Shown here piece by piece: positions 1-6,802 of a stretch of DNA of 7,147 nt. The DNA lies in assembly GCA_018711775.1 (NCBI GenBank), contig DVHV01000039.1, forward strand, positions 1 to 7,147, given 5' to 3'. The translations under genes and the position numbers were made by a program. The notes beneath the pieces are model-generated. The model saw only the letters and a list, made by a program, of their open reading frames with translations. It was not told where the DNA came from and ran no database searches. Each line of letters opens with the position of its first letter. The stretch's first letter is position 1. Source of the DNA: Candidatus Onthocola stercoravium. GTDB taxonomy: Bacteria; Bacillota_I; Bacilli_A; RF39; UBA660.

Positions 1-1870
1 CATCATTTACTCCATCACCAGTCATAGCGACAACCTTCCCCATCTTTTGTAAGGCTTTAACTATTTGAACTTTATTTTCTGGACTAACGCGAGCAAATAC
101 CGAATAATTATTAACATATTCCATTACTTCTTTAGTTTTTAAATTATTTAAGTCATTAGCATTAATTCCTTCATCATCAGACTTACAAATTCCTACTTCT
201 TTACCGATTGCTAAAGCAGTTGCCAAATTATCTCCGGTAAGCATTATTGGTCTAATATGGGCTTCACGACAAGTTTGTATAGCACTTGCTACATTTTTAC
301 GAGCTGGATCTTTTAAGCCAATCATACCTACTAAAATAAGATTTTTTTCTTCTTTAAAATAGTCATCTTCTTTGGTTATTTTTTTATCGATTTCTTTAAA
401 AGCAAAGGCTAGTACCTTTAATGCTTCTTCGGAAAATGTTTGTTCCATTTTCAAATATTCATCTTTGTATTTTTTAGTTAACTTTTCTAATTTACCATCG
501 ATTAAAATATGACTAGATTTAGAAAGTATGGATTCTAACCCACCTTTAGTATAGATGATTTCTTTTTTACCTAACGGATAAATTGTACTCATCATCTTAC
601 GATCAGAGTCAAATGGTAGTTCTAATTTTCTTAAGTTTTCTTTTAGATGCTTTTCAATATTTATTTTTTGTTTAGTCAAAAAAGTACTTAAAGCCACTTC
701 TACAGAATCTCCCGTATATGAACCATTATTTTCTTTGGTAGCATTATTACAATACATCATGACATCGATAAGTTCAGGATGTTTTTTGATGTCTTTTAAA
801 TTTATGACTGATTCGTTAGTAAATATTTTTATTACTTCCATTTTGTTGGTTGTAAGAGTTCCAGTTTTATCGGTGCATATTACTTCAGTTGCTCCAAGAG
901 TTTCAATTGCTGCCATATTACGAACAATCGATTTTTTCTTAGCCATCTCGCTAACTCCGATGGAAAGCGTTGCAGTTATGGCAATTGGTAAACATTCAGG
1001 AACACTAGCAACAATCATTGAAATGCAAAGCATCACTACATTTAAAACTGTATAATCCATGATAACGCCATAACATAATACAAAGGCAACTAAAAATGCT
1101 GCAATACCTGAGATAAACGTCGAAATCTTTTTTACTTTTACTTGAAGTGGTGTTATTGGTTCTTTTGATACATCAATAGTAGCAGCTATTTTACCAATTT
1201 CGGTATCCATGCCAGTTTCAACAACTATTGCTTCTATTTTACCAGCAACAACTACTGTACCAGAATAAACCATGTTAGAACGTTCTGATAATAAAACTTT
1301 TTTAGTTATTTGATTTTCATTTTTAACGACACTCATGCTTTCTCCGGTTAGTATTGCTTCATCACATTTAGCAAAATAACTTTCAACAATTCTAGCATCT
1401 GCGGGTACTTTATCTCCTGCTTCCAAAATAATGTAATCACCATCAACTAAATTTTCCGAATTTATTTCTTCTAGTTTGCCATCTCTTTTGACAGTGGTTT
1501 TCGATGATTGATAACTCTTCAATTTTTCAATTGCATCTTCGGCCTTAGATTCTTGTAAGTAACCCATGAAACAATTTATTAGGGATGTTCCTAAGATTAC
1601 AAATGGTTCAAGGAAATCACCATTTGTAAAAATAGCATAAAATAAGGACATTAGTCCTACTACTAAAAGAAGGATAATCATGACATTTTTAAATTGATCG
1701 ATAAAAATACGTAATTTGCTTTTTTTGTTCTTTTCAATTAGGATATTTTTACCATAAAGATTTAATCTTCTTTTAGCTTCTTGTTCAGTTAAACCATCTA
1801 ATGATGTTTTATATTCTTTTAATATTTCTTCTTTACTTTTTTGATAAGCATCGTTCACTATTATCACCAT
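1..1870 (-). CDS. P2-type calcium-transporting P-type ATPase, partial (3' end outside window)
   Basis: Membrane pump that exports a cation, probably Ca2+, using ATP through an aspartyl-phosphate intermediate. Seen, numbered from the ATG at 1870: cation-ATPase N-domain with the GLTEQEAKRRLNLYGKN pattern (26-42); M1 and M2 at about 62-80 and 88-105; actuator loop TGES (175-178); M3 and M4 at about 250-270 and 276-300; phosphorylation motif DKTGTLT (Asp334); nucleotide-binding KGG (Lys442); TGDN (545-548); hinge TGDGVND (617-623), where the window ends. M4 reads VASVPECLP, keeping the residues equivalent to SERCA Val304, Ala305 and Glu309, which favours Ca2+. The usual PEGL is PECL here (Cys293). 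About 250 C-terminal residues (M5-M10) are missing, so specificity cannot be settled. No ribosome site precedes the ATG at 1870. A GTG at 1858 with GGTGA six bases upstream gives a natural-looking start (MNDAYQKSKEE). Family assignment is firm; ion and exact start are inferred. Confidence 0.95.
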   Translation of the reverse strand, partial: MVIIVNDAYQKSKEEILKEYKTSLDGLTEQEAKRRLNLYGKNILIEKNKKSKLRIFIDQFKNVMIILLLVVGLMSLFYAIFTNGDFLEPFVILGTSLINCFMGYLQESKAEDAIEKLKSYQSSKTTVKRDGKLEEINSENLVDGDYIILEAGDKVPADARIVESYFAKCDEAILTGESMSVVKNENQITKKVLLSERSNMVYSGTVVVAGKIEAIVVETGMDTEIGKIAATIDVSKEPITPLQVKVKKISTFISGIAAFLVAFVLCYGVIMDYTVLNVVMLCISMIVASVPECLPIAITATLSIGVSEMAKKKSIVRNMAAIETLGATEVICTDKTGTLTTNKMEVIKIFTNESVINLKDIKKHPELIDVMMYCNNATKENNGSYTGDSVEVALSTFLTKQKINIEKHLKENLRKLELPFDSDRKMMSTIYPLGKKEIIYTKGGLESILSKSSHILIDGKLEKLTKKYKDEYLKMEQTFSEEALKVLAFAFKEIDKKITKEDDYFKEEKNLILVGMIGLKDPARKNVASAIQTCREAHIRPIMLTGDNLATALAIGKEVGICKSDDEGINANDLNNLKTKEVMEYVNNYSVFARVSPENKVQIVKALQKMGKVVAMTGDGVND

Positions 1871-1880
1871 TATTATTATA
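1858..1880 (-). promoter_or_regulatory. Candidate promoter -10 and start region of the P-type ATPase
   Basis: A perfect TATAAT lies at 1875-1880 on the minus strand. The hexamer 17 bases upstream (TTTAAA) is a poor -35. The predicted transcription start, near 1868, falls inside the ATG at 1870, so a transcript from here could not use that ATG. It would instead begin almost on GGTGA (1865-1869), which sits six bases before the GTG at 1858. TATAAT arises easily in sequence this AT-rich, so the call is tentative. Confidence 0.4.
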
Positions 1881-1902
1881 CAACAATTTTTGACCAATTT
1901 AA

Positions 1903-1930
1903 AAAATTTAAGACATTAATCTTAAATTTT
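1903..1930 (-). terminator. Candidate intrinsic terminator after the HipS-HIRAN gene
   Basis: Minus-strand reading gives AAAATTTAAG, an 8-base loop and CTTAAATTTT, continuing into two further Ts. The perfect 10-bp stem pairs 1903-1912 with 1921-1930 but contains only one G:C pair, and its base overlaps the stop codon at 1929-1931. It lies between the end of the kinase operon and the ATPase start, where a terminator is expected. Stability is low, so leaky termination is likely. Confidence 0.45.
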
Positions 1931-2594
1931 ACGAAAATAATAATTTAACGTTAGCAGTAATATGTTCATCATTAATTAAACTTTCAAATTTTACGTCTTT
2001 TATCATTGCTGAATAATTAACTTTTTTTTCTAGTTGTTCATAAATTTCTTTGGCATAATATCTTGGTACATATCCCAAAAAGACTTTTTTTGAAAGAATT
2101 CCATAAACTTTAATTGCTGGTTCATCTTTGTATGTTGTTGGTTCCAATGCTAATTTTGTATTAGGCTTAATTTCTTTAAGATACTTTTCAATTTCTTCGC
2201 TATATCTAGTTCCTGCAATTTCAAACTCTATTTTATTTTTGTCAAAAGTAGGTACAAATTCAAATGTATCAGTTAACAATCTTCCCTTAGTTCTAGTTAG
2301 TATTTCATATTCATCATCTGATGAATTTAGATTATAATAATTTAATATTTCTAAATAATCATCTCTATTTTTATTTGGCAATCTACTAGAAATATTTGAA
2401 AATAGCTCTTTTGATTCATAAACTTTTGTTAAATCTTCAAAACCCGGATAACAAGTAAATCCTTGTTTTTGTGCATCACTTAATTCAGGATTTATATATT
2501 TAAAAAAATAAGTTTTGTTATCATATGTAAGATTTCCTACTACATATCTGGTTCTTGTTTCAAAATCTTTCCATACTAGTAACAATTTTTTCAT
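1929..2594 (-). CDS. HipS-like (HipA N-terminal) domain fused to a HIRAN domain; putative partner or antitoxin of the upstream kinase
   Basis: A 221-residue protein with two recognisable parts. Residues 3-115 resemble HipA N-terminal subdomain 1, the stand-alone HipS of HipBST systems: a VGNLTYDN turn (19-26), CYPGFEDLTKVYES (48-61), LFSNISSRLPNK (64-75) and RTKGRLLTDTFEF (101-113). Residues 122-205 look like a HIRAN domain: FEIAGTRY (124-131), LALEPTTYKDEPAIKVY (148-164) and LGYVPRYYA (173-181). HIRAN domains are known to bind DNA ends or single-stranded DNA. In HipBST the HipS protein neutralises HipT, so an antitoxin role is inferred. No signal peptide or membrane span is visible. The start ATG overlaps the kinase stop as ATGA, and GAGGTGA (2602-2608) precedes it by 7 bases, indicating translational coupling. 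Published phylogeny of HipA-related kinases describes bicistronic operons with HipS-HIRAN partners; membership in that group is likely but untested. A DNA-targeting adaptor role is the alternative. Confidence 0.8.
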   Translation of the reverse strand: MKKLLLVWKDFETRTRYVVGNLTYDNKTYFFKYINPELSDAQKQGFTCYPGFEDLTKVYESKELFSNISSRLPNKNRDDYLEILNYYNLNSSDDEYEILTRTKGRLLTDTFEFVPTFDKNKIEFEIAGTRYSEEIEKYLKEIKPNTKLALEPTTYKDEPAIKVYGILSKKVFLGYVPRYYAKEIYEQLEKKVNYSAMIKDVKFESLINDEHITANVKLLFS

Positions 2595-3454
2595 TTTTTA
2601 TTCACCTCAACTTTTATCATATTTAGCAAAATATCCCTTCTCTTAGAAATATATTTAATTATATATTTTTTATGTTTTTGTGTTAGATATTCTTCTGGAA
2701 TATTATTAACAATATTAGAAATTTTATTATCAGTTAAATTTTCTAATTTTTTTATTCTAGTAATTGATGCCTCCGGATTAGTTTCAATTAATCCTTTTAT
2801 TAAATCAAAATGATTGATTTTTTTACCATCTTTATAAATAGCTGTTTTACTTCGTTTGATATAATTATTTAAATATTCTGGATTTTCAAAATTATCCAAT
2901 TTATTAATTTGATCTCTTAGCAAATTACAGCTATTATCATATAATGGCGATATACTATACCTTAATAAAGGGTTTTTTATAGTTGTAATTCCCCAGTTTT
3001 CTTCATGACGATCCTGTTCTCCTACTAAAGCATCAAAAATCATTATTTCTATGAACTGGGAAAACAAATCTATTTCATAATTGTCTAAAAATGCTCTTAT
3101 ATTTTCGATAGTATATGTTTTTTTTCTTTCAAAATTATCATCTCTTAGATATAGCGATGCATCTGTATGAGATGAATTGGGAGATATAAAGATATAATTT
3201 AGAATACCATAGACTCCATTCTTGTCGATTGCCAAATCTATTTTAGCACACCGAAATTCTAATACTTTAGCAATTTCATAACACATTTTTTCCGATGCTA
3301 ATTCTGTACACATCGGGTATTTATTGTACTTAAACATTGCTAATTCATTATTGGCGGTTTTAACAAGCTTTTTTACACAAGTTCCCCCTAATACAACATC
3401 AGTTTCAATTTCCCAAAAATCTTTATTTTCTTTTAATATTTTAAATGTTGACAA
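2591..3454 (-). CDS. HipA/HipT-like serine/threonine kinase, short form
   Basis: A 287-residue cytosolic kinase of the HipA family, lacking the HipA N-terminal subdomain that the next gene supplies as a separate protein. Seen: Gly-rich loop LGGTCVKKL (22-30), ATP-binding Lys in AMFKYN (Lys42), a possible partner Glu in ASEKM (Glu55), catalytic loop GEQDRHEENWG with Asp148 and Asn153 at the family's +5 spacing, and metal-binding Asp173 in PLYDNS. The C-terminal region (about 190-287) is helical and Lys-rich. The catalytic set is intact, so activity is expected. HipA and HipT phosphorylate aminoacyl-tRNA synthetases and block translation, but the substrate here is unknown. The start is TTG, with AAGGAG (3460-3465) five bases upstream; the first in-frame ATG is only at residue 40, past the Gly-rich loop. 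The gene has its own promoter 52 bases from the cohesin gene and no HTH antitoxin beside it. CtkA-like kinases are the nearest alternative family. Confidence 0.82.
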   Translation of the reverse strand: MSTFKILKENKDFWEIETDVVLGGTCVKKLVKTANNELAMFKYNKYPMCTELASEKMCYEIAKVLEFRCAKIDLAIDKNGVYGILNYIFISPNSSHTDASLYLRDDNFERKKTYTIENIRAFLDNYEIDLFSQFIEIMIFDALVGEQDRHEENWGITTIKNPLLRYSISPLYDNSCNLLRDQINKLDNFENPEYLNNYIKRSKTAIYKDGKKINHFDLIKGLIETNPEASITRIKKLENLTDNKISNIVNNIPEEYLTQKHKKYIIKYISKRRDILLNMIKVEVNKK

Positions 3455-3459
3455 TATTT

Positions 3460-3506
3460 CTCCTTTTTTATATTCGATTATAATCTTTTTATTTAATGAT
3501 TGTCAA
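3460..3506 (-). promoter_or_regulatory. Sigma-A-type promoter and ribosome site of the kinase/HipS-HIRAN operon
   Basis: Minus strand: perfect -35 TTGACA (3501-3506), 18-base spacer, perfect -10 TATAAT (3477-3482), predicted start near 3470, then AAGGAG (3460-3465). The 5' leader would be only about 16 bases. The -35 begins at the base after the TAG stop (3507-3509) of the cohesin gene. The -10 sits inside the 10-bp perfect palindrome GATTATAATC (3476-3485), a possible operator. No terminator separates this promoter from the upstream gene, so read-through could also feed the module. Confidence 0.75.
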
Positions 3507-4985
3507 CTATTTTTTCTTTTTCTTTTTGGACTTTTTCTTGTTATTGGCATTATCATATATTTCTTCATCTAATTTAAAGTCTTCGCTGATGACTTCTTCA
3601 ATCTTATTTTCTTCTACTGGTTGTTCCGTTTTTTCTTCTTTATTCTCAGAAACATTTTCAGGTTCATCTTTAAATTCGACTTTTTCTACTTTAATGTCTT
3701 TCTTCTTTTTCTTCTTGCCACGACCTTTAGTAATTAATATAATAAACATGATTACTAAAATGACGCTAAAACCAATTATTATGTAAGAATAAAGTTTATT
3801 TTTTTCCAGTAATGAATTAATCATTTCATCATCGTATTTTTGAATACTTTGATCAGTTTTATCATATTTGAAGAATCCTTCTTCACCAGTTTCAACATTA
3901 ATTCCATAGATGATAGCAAATCTTGAATCACTTGAAGTATAATAAGCCGGAACTTCAATATCATTAATTGTAACTGTTCCCAATTCATAACCATCTAAAG
4001 TATTATCTGTTTCTTTGGGATAAATAGTAAGTTGATTAAACTTTAATTCGTTATAAGCCGTATAGGAATTATTATCGGCATCATATATGTATAAAGCAAT
4101 ATTACCTGCACTATCTTTTAAACCAACTAAGGTAAAACCAGTAAGTTCACTAGTGTAAGCCGGAATATCAAAGTCACTTATTTTTACTGTTGTTTCAGTA
4201 TAAGCATTGGCTGATGGTAAAAACTCTTTTATTTTAACAACTGTATAATTATCACCGTCGATAGTAACATTTATTGGATTAGAATCTGTTACATCAACCG
4301 TAACTGTGTATGTTTTTTCACTACCATTTTCTGCTCTTACAACAATCTGGAAAGTATTAGTTCCTTGAGTAACTTCGAAAGTACCTGTTCCAGATACTGT
4401 TGCTGCTGAATCATTTTCAGTAGCATTTATCGTAACTTCTTTAGTATCTTCTGGTACTGTTACGGTATATTCTGTAACATCTTTAGAAAATGCTGGTGAT
4501 AGTTCAAAACCTTCAACGGAAAGACTTTTTAAATTATTGTCCTTCGAATAACTGGCTTCTAGTTCTTCTTGAGTAATTATTTTAACTGTTTTACTAGATG
4601 TTGATATATCCATTTTACTTAAGTCATCAAAAGCATAAGCAAGATAACTATCTATAGAAACTCTTGTTGAACCACTTTTTAAAGCCTTAAAAGTAAATGT
4701 ATATGTTTTAGTTTTTACCCCAGTTGCTGATGATGCTGCCATCATTGTACCTCCGGCTTCACTATTAGTACTAGTAAGTTGCAAATAACTCTTATCATAA
4801 TTTAAATTCATTTGCCAACTACCGATGGACGTAGAACTAGATAAAGTTACAGTAAGGGTTATTCTGTTTCCCACAACTACTTGACTAGATCCAGTTACTT
4901 TAATTGTTCCACTTGCAGCATTGACACTTAAAGGGACCATAATTAAAGTAACTATTGATAGTAAAATAAACTTTAATTTTTTCAT
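3507..4985 (-). CDS. Membrane-anchored cohesin-domain surface protein with cadherin-like domain and Lys-rich cytoplasmic tail
   Basis: A 492-residue exported anchor protein. Order: signal peptide (1-24, MKKLKFILLS start, cleavage near VNA-AS); cohesin-like domain (about 26-135), with IKVTGSSQVVVGNRITLTV, the IGSWQMNLNYDKSYLQL strand pair and KTYTFTFKAL; short linker; cadherin-like beta-sandwich (151-232, LKSLSVEGFELSPAFS to KTYTVTV); a beta-rich region with two related copies (about 266-312 and 337-385); one transmembrane helix (about 399-419); and a cytoplasmic tail (420-492) with Lys runs at both ends and an acidic middle. There is no LPXTG, so the helix is the anchor. Cohesins bind dockerins, and the gene immediately upstream encodes a dockerin protein, so this is inferred to be its surface receptor. 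It starts at ATG with AAGGAG six bases before, 13 bases after the upstream stop, and ends at TAG in an A-rich run. The cohesin call rests on pattern recognition; a related carbohydrate-binding fold is the main alternative. Confidence 0.82.
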   Translation of the reverse strand: MKKLKFILLSIVTLIMVPLSVNAASGTIKVTGSSQVVVGNRITLTVTLSSSTSIGSWQMNLNYDKSYLQLTSTNSEAGGTMMAASSATGVKTKTYTFTFKALKSGSTRVSIDSYLAYAFDDLSKMDISTSSKTVKIITQEELEASYSKDNNLKSLSVEGFELSPAFSKDVTEYTVTVPEDTKEVTINATENDSAATVSGTGTFEVTQGTNTFQIVVRAENGSEKTYTVTVDVTDSNPINVTIDGDNYTVVKIKEFLPSANAYTETTVKISDFDIPAYTSELTGFTLVGLKDSAGNIALYIYDADNNSYTAYNELKFNQLTIYPKETDNTLDGYELGTVTINDIEVPAYYTSSDSRFAIIYGINVETGEEGFFKYDKTDQSIQKYDDEMINSLLEKNKLYSYIIIGFSVILVIMFIILITKGRGKKKKKKDIKVEKVEFKDEPENVSENKEEKTEQPVEENKIEEVISEDFKLDEEIYDNANNKKKSKKKKKK

Positions 4986-4998
4986 TTAATTCTCCTTT

Positions 4999-6792
4999 TT
5001 ATTGAACTATGGAATAAGTTCCTAAGATATTTTTTTGAACTTGTAATAAATCTAGGGCATTGATAGCTCCATCACTAGAAGTATCACCTGCTTGCCAATA
5101 TGCTCCACTTAAGTTATATGTACCTAAGATGTTTTTTTGAACTTGAAGTAAATCTAAGGCGTTTACTATGCCATCACCTGAAGTGTCTCCTTTAATGATT
5201 ACTTCTAAAGTTTCTACACTACTAGAATTGTTGATTACTACTTTATAACTGGTAGCAATTGTACCACTATTAACCACTGAGCCACTAGCATTATAAATGG
5301 TAACTGTTCCTGAACCACCGACAGATTCAAGTGTCGATTTAACGGTTGAAGCATCAGTTCCTAAGGCAATTCCTGAAATGTAACCAGCAGCATATCTATA
5401 ACCGCTTGATGTTACTATTGTACTAATTGGTAGACTACTTGGAGGATTATCTTCTCCACCATCAACTGCTCCACCAGGACTATTACTGATTGTAGCATCC
5501 ATATTATTAAAAACTGGAATATGGAATATGAATGCTGATTCTAATATTCCTAAGTCACTATAAGTTTTATAATTTGTTGCAGATTCGCTAGATGGTGCTG
5601 CAATGTTTGTCATATATTGATGAGTAGCAATATCAGAAGGATTACTTTGATTAACATTAAATTTTTGTAAATAGCCAGTATGTTGACCAGCTCCAATATA
5701 ATTATTAGCTATTTGAGATAGCCCACCTTGGATGGCAGCATTCACACTATTCCAACCTTGACGATATGCATAGTTTAAACCACAGTAAGCGGTTCCATAA
5801 GATTGAACACAAGAATCACTAACACCAAAGTTATAAAAATTATAGTAACCTTGATAAGCCGTTGCACTACCTGTTAGTTCAATAAACTTTTGACCATATG
5901 TAGTGTTAGGATCTGCTGTATAACTACCACTGTATAAACTATATAGGGAATCAGAATTTCCTAATTCTTGAAGCATTCTGGAAGCAGCAAATATAGGACT
6001 TACATTTAAAGTAGTAGCATTACTATTTATTACTTCTGCTAGATTAGTGCCAGCATTTAAATGGTATTTATAAAATGAACTACCACCAATAATGTTAGTT
6101 ACAGCAGTTACATAAGATGAGGCAAAATTATTATCGTAATTTTGGGCTTGAAATTGGAATATAAATCGATCAGATAGGAAGTTACGAGGATCCATGTAAT
6201 AAGCAACACCAGTTTGATTTATACCAACATAACCACTATCATAAGAATTACATGTTGAATCTATAAATCCAGCATTTTCTGAACTACCATAGATAAGATT
6301 AACACCACATGGGCTTTCTTTTTCAATAATGTAACTCCAGTCATAATTTATTTTTAAAGGAACAAATTGCCAATTAGGATGTCTTTCTTTTAAAGCACAA
6401 AGTCCTCCCCAATAACTTGATGGGAATCCTAAATTGCTCATTTCTTGTTCACAAGTTGTAGATGGTGCAACATCATCAGTACTATAACTTCTAACAACAT
6501 CGACATGGTCACCACAAACATAGCCAGTTGCAGTACCATTATAATAAATTTGATACCAATCACTATTACAATCATAATGATTATTTGTATCGGTATAGGT
6601 TTTATCTTCAACTAGGTTATAATAAGAACCAATATAAGCCGAAGATATTTTCTTGTTTTGGGTACCTGGGCCAGTACGAACATTACAAGATGAATTGATA
6701 TAAGCTCTAGCAGTATATGATGCAGCGGAAACGTTATACATTAAGAAAAAGCTACAAACGAAAAGTGTAACAAAAATCATCATTTTTCGCAT
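4999..6792 (-). CDS. Secreted SH3b-glucosaminidase (autolysin-like) with C-terminal dockerin
   Basis: A 597-residue peptidoglycan hydrolase of the LytD-type N-acetylglucosaminidase group. Order: signal peptide (1-23, ending VSA); bacterial SH3 domain (about 25-100, CNVRTGPGTQNKKI); the family pattern FPSSYWGGLCALKERHPNW (123-141); YYMDPRNFLSDRFIFQFQ (198-215); glucosaminidase core with SPIFAASRMLQELGNS, where Glu276 is the likely catalytic acid; FGVSD, and ESAFIFHIPVFNNM ending near 431. Then a Gly/Pro-rich linker (437-455), a beta domain often found before dockerins (456-533), and a type I-like dockerin (534-597) with two calcium loops, D536-D547 and D570-D581, each DxSxDGxxNxxD. Nine cysteines in the mature protein are unusual for this group. 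The ribosome site AAGGAGG (6803-6809) is 10 bases from the ATG, a little long. It is the first gene of an operon with the cohesin anchor, so the enzyme is inferred to be held at the surface by that partner. Confidence 0.92.
   Translation of the reverse strand: MRKMMIFVTLFVCSFFLMYNVSAASYTARAYINSSCNVRTGPGTQNKKISSAYIGSYYNLVEDKTYTDTNNHYDCNSDWYQIYYNGTATGYVCGDHVDVVRSYSTDDVAPSTTCEQEMSNLGFPSSYWGGLCALKERHPNWQFVPLKINYDWSYIIEKESPCGVNLIYGSSENAGFIDSTCNSYDSGYVGINQTGVAYYMDPRNFLSDRFIFQFQAQNYDNNFASSYVTAVTNIIGGSSFYKYHLNAGTNLAEVINSNATTLNVSPIFAASRMLQELGNSDSLYSLYSGSYTADPNTTYGQKFIELTGSATAYQGYYNFYNFGVSDSCVQSYGTAYCGLNYAYRQGWNSVNAAIQGGLSQIANNYIGAGQHTGYLQKFNVNQSNPSDIATHQYMTNIAAPSSESATNYKTYSDLGILESAFIFHIPVFNNMDATISNSPGGAVDGGEDNPPSSLPISTIVTSSGYRYAAGYISGIALGTDASTVKSTLESVGGSGTVTIYNASGSVVNSGTIATSYKVVINNSSSVETLEVIIKGDTSGDGIVNALDLLQVQKNILGTYNLSGAYWQAGDTSSDGAINALDLLQVQKNILGTYSIVQ
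5021..5190 (-). repeat. Internal duplication encoding the two dockerin segments
   Basis: Two direct copies of about 68 bases, 5021-5088 and 5123-5190, lie 102 bases (34 codons) apart in frame. They encode the paired dockerin calcium loop and helix segments. The 16-residue string NALDLLQVQKNILGTY is identical in both, while the DNA differs at six codons, all synonymous. Confidence 0.85.
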
Positions 6793-6802
6793 TCAAAAAA
6801 CG

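Noticed and set aside
735..1055. Plus-strand open frame of 106 codons
   Set aside because: It lies opposite the M4 and phosphorylation-site region of the ATPase, where protein conservation is obvious. It is hydrophobic only because it mirrors membrane-segment codons.
2128..2337. Plus-strand open frame of 69 codons
   Set aside because: Antisense to the HipS-HIRAN gene, rich in Ser/Leu as expected from the reverse of Lys/Asp/Asn codons, with no family resemblance.
2591..2597. TGA read as tryptophan (mycoplasma-type code)
   Set aside because: TGG is used for tryptophan throughout, and TGA ends the kinase exactly in an ATGA overlap with the next start, which has its own ribosome site. The standard code explains the window.
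3324..3786. Two overlapping plus-strand open frames (3324-3572 and 3496-3786), rich in Phe and Ser
   Set aside because: The Phe runs mirror the Lys runs of the kinase and cohesin-tail genes. Both frames cross gene boundaries and the strong minus-strand promoter.
5021..5190. Possible insertion sequence or CRISPR-like repeat suggested by the near-identical DNA copies
   Set aside because: The copies are in frame, encode the two dockerin calcium segments, and differ only synonymously in the shared core. They are a protein-domain duplication.
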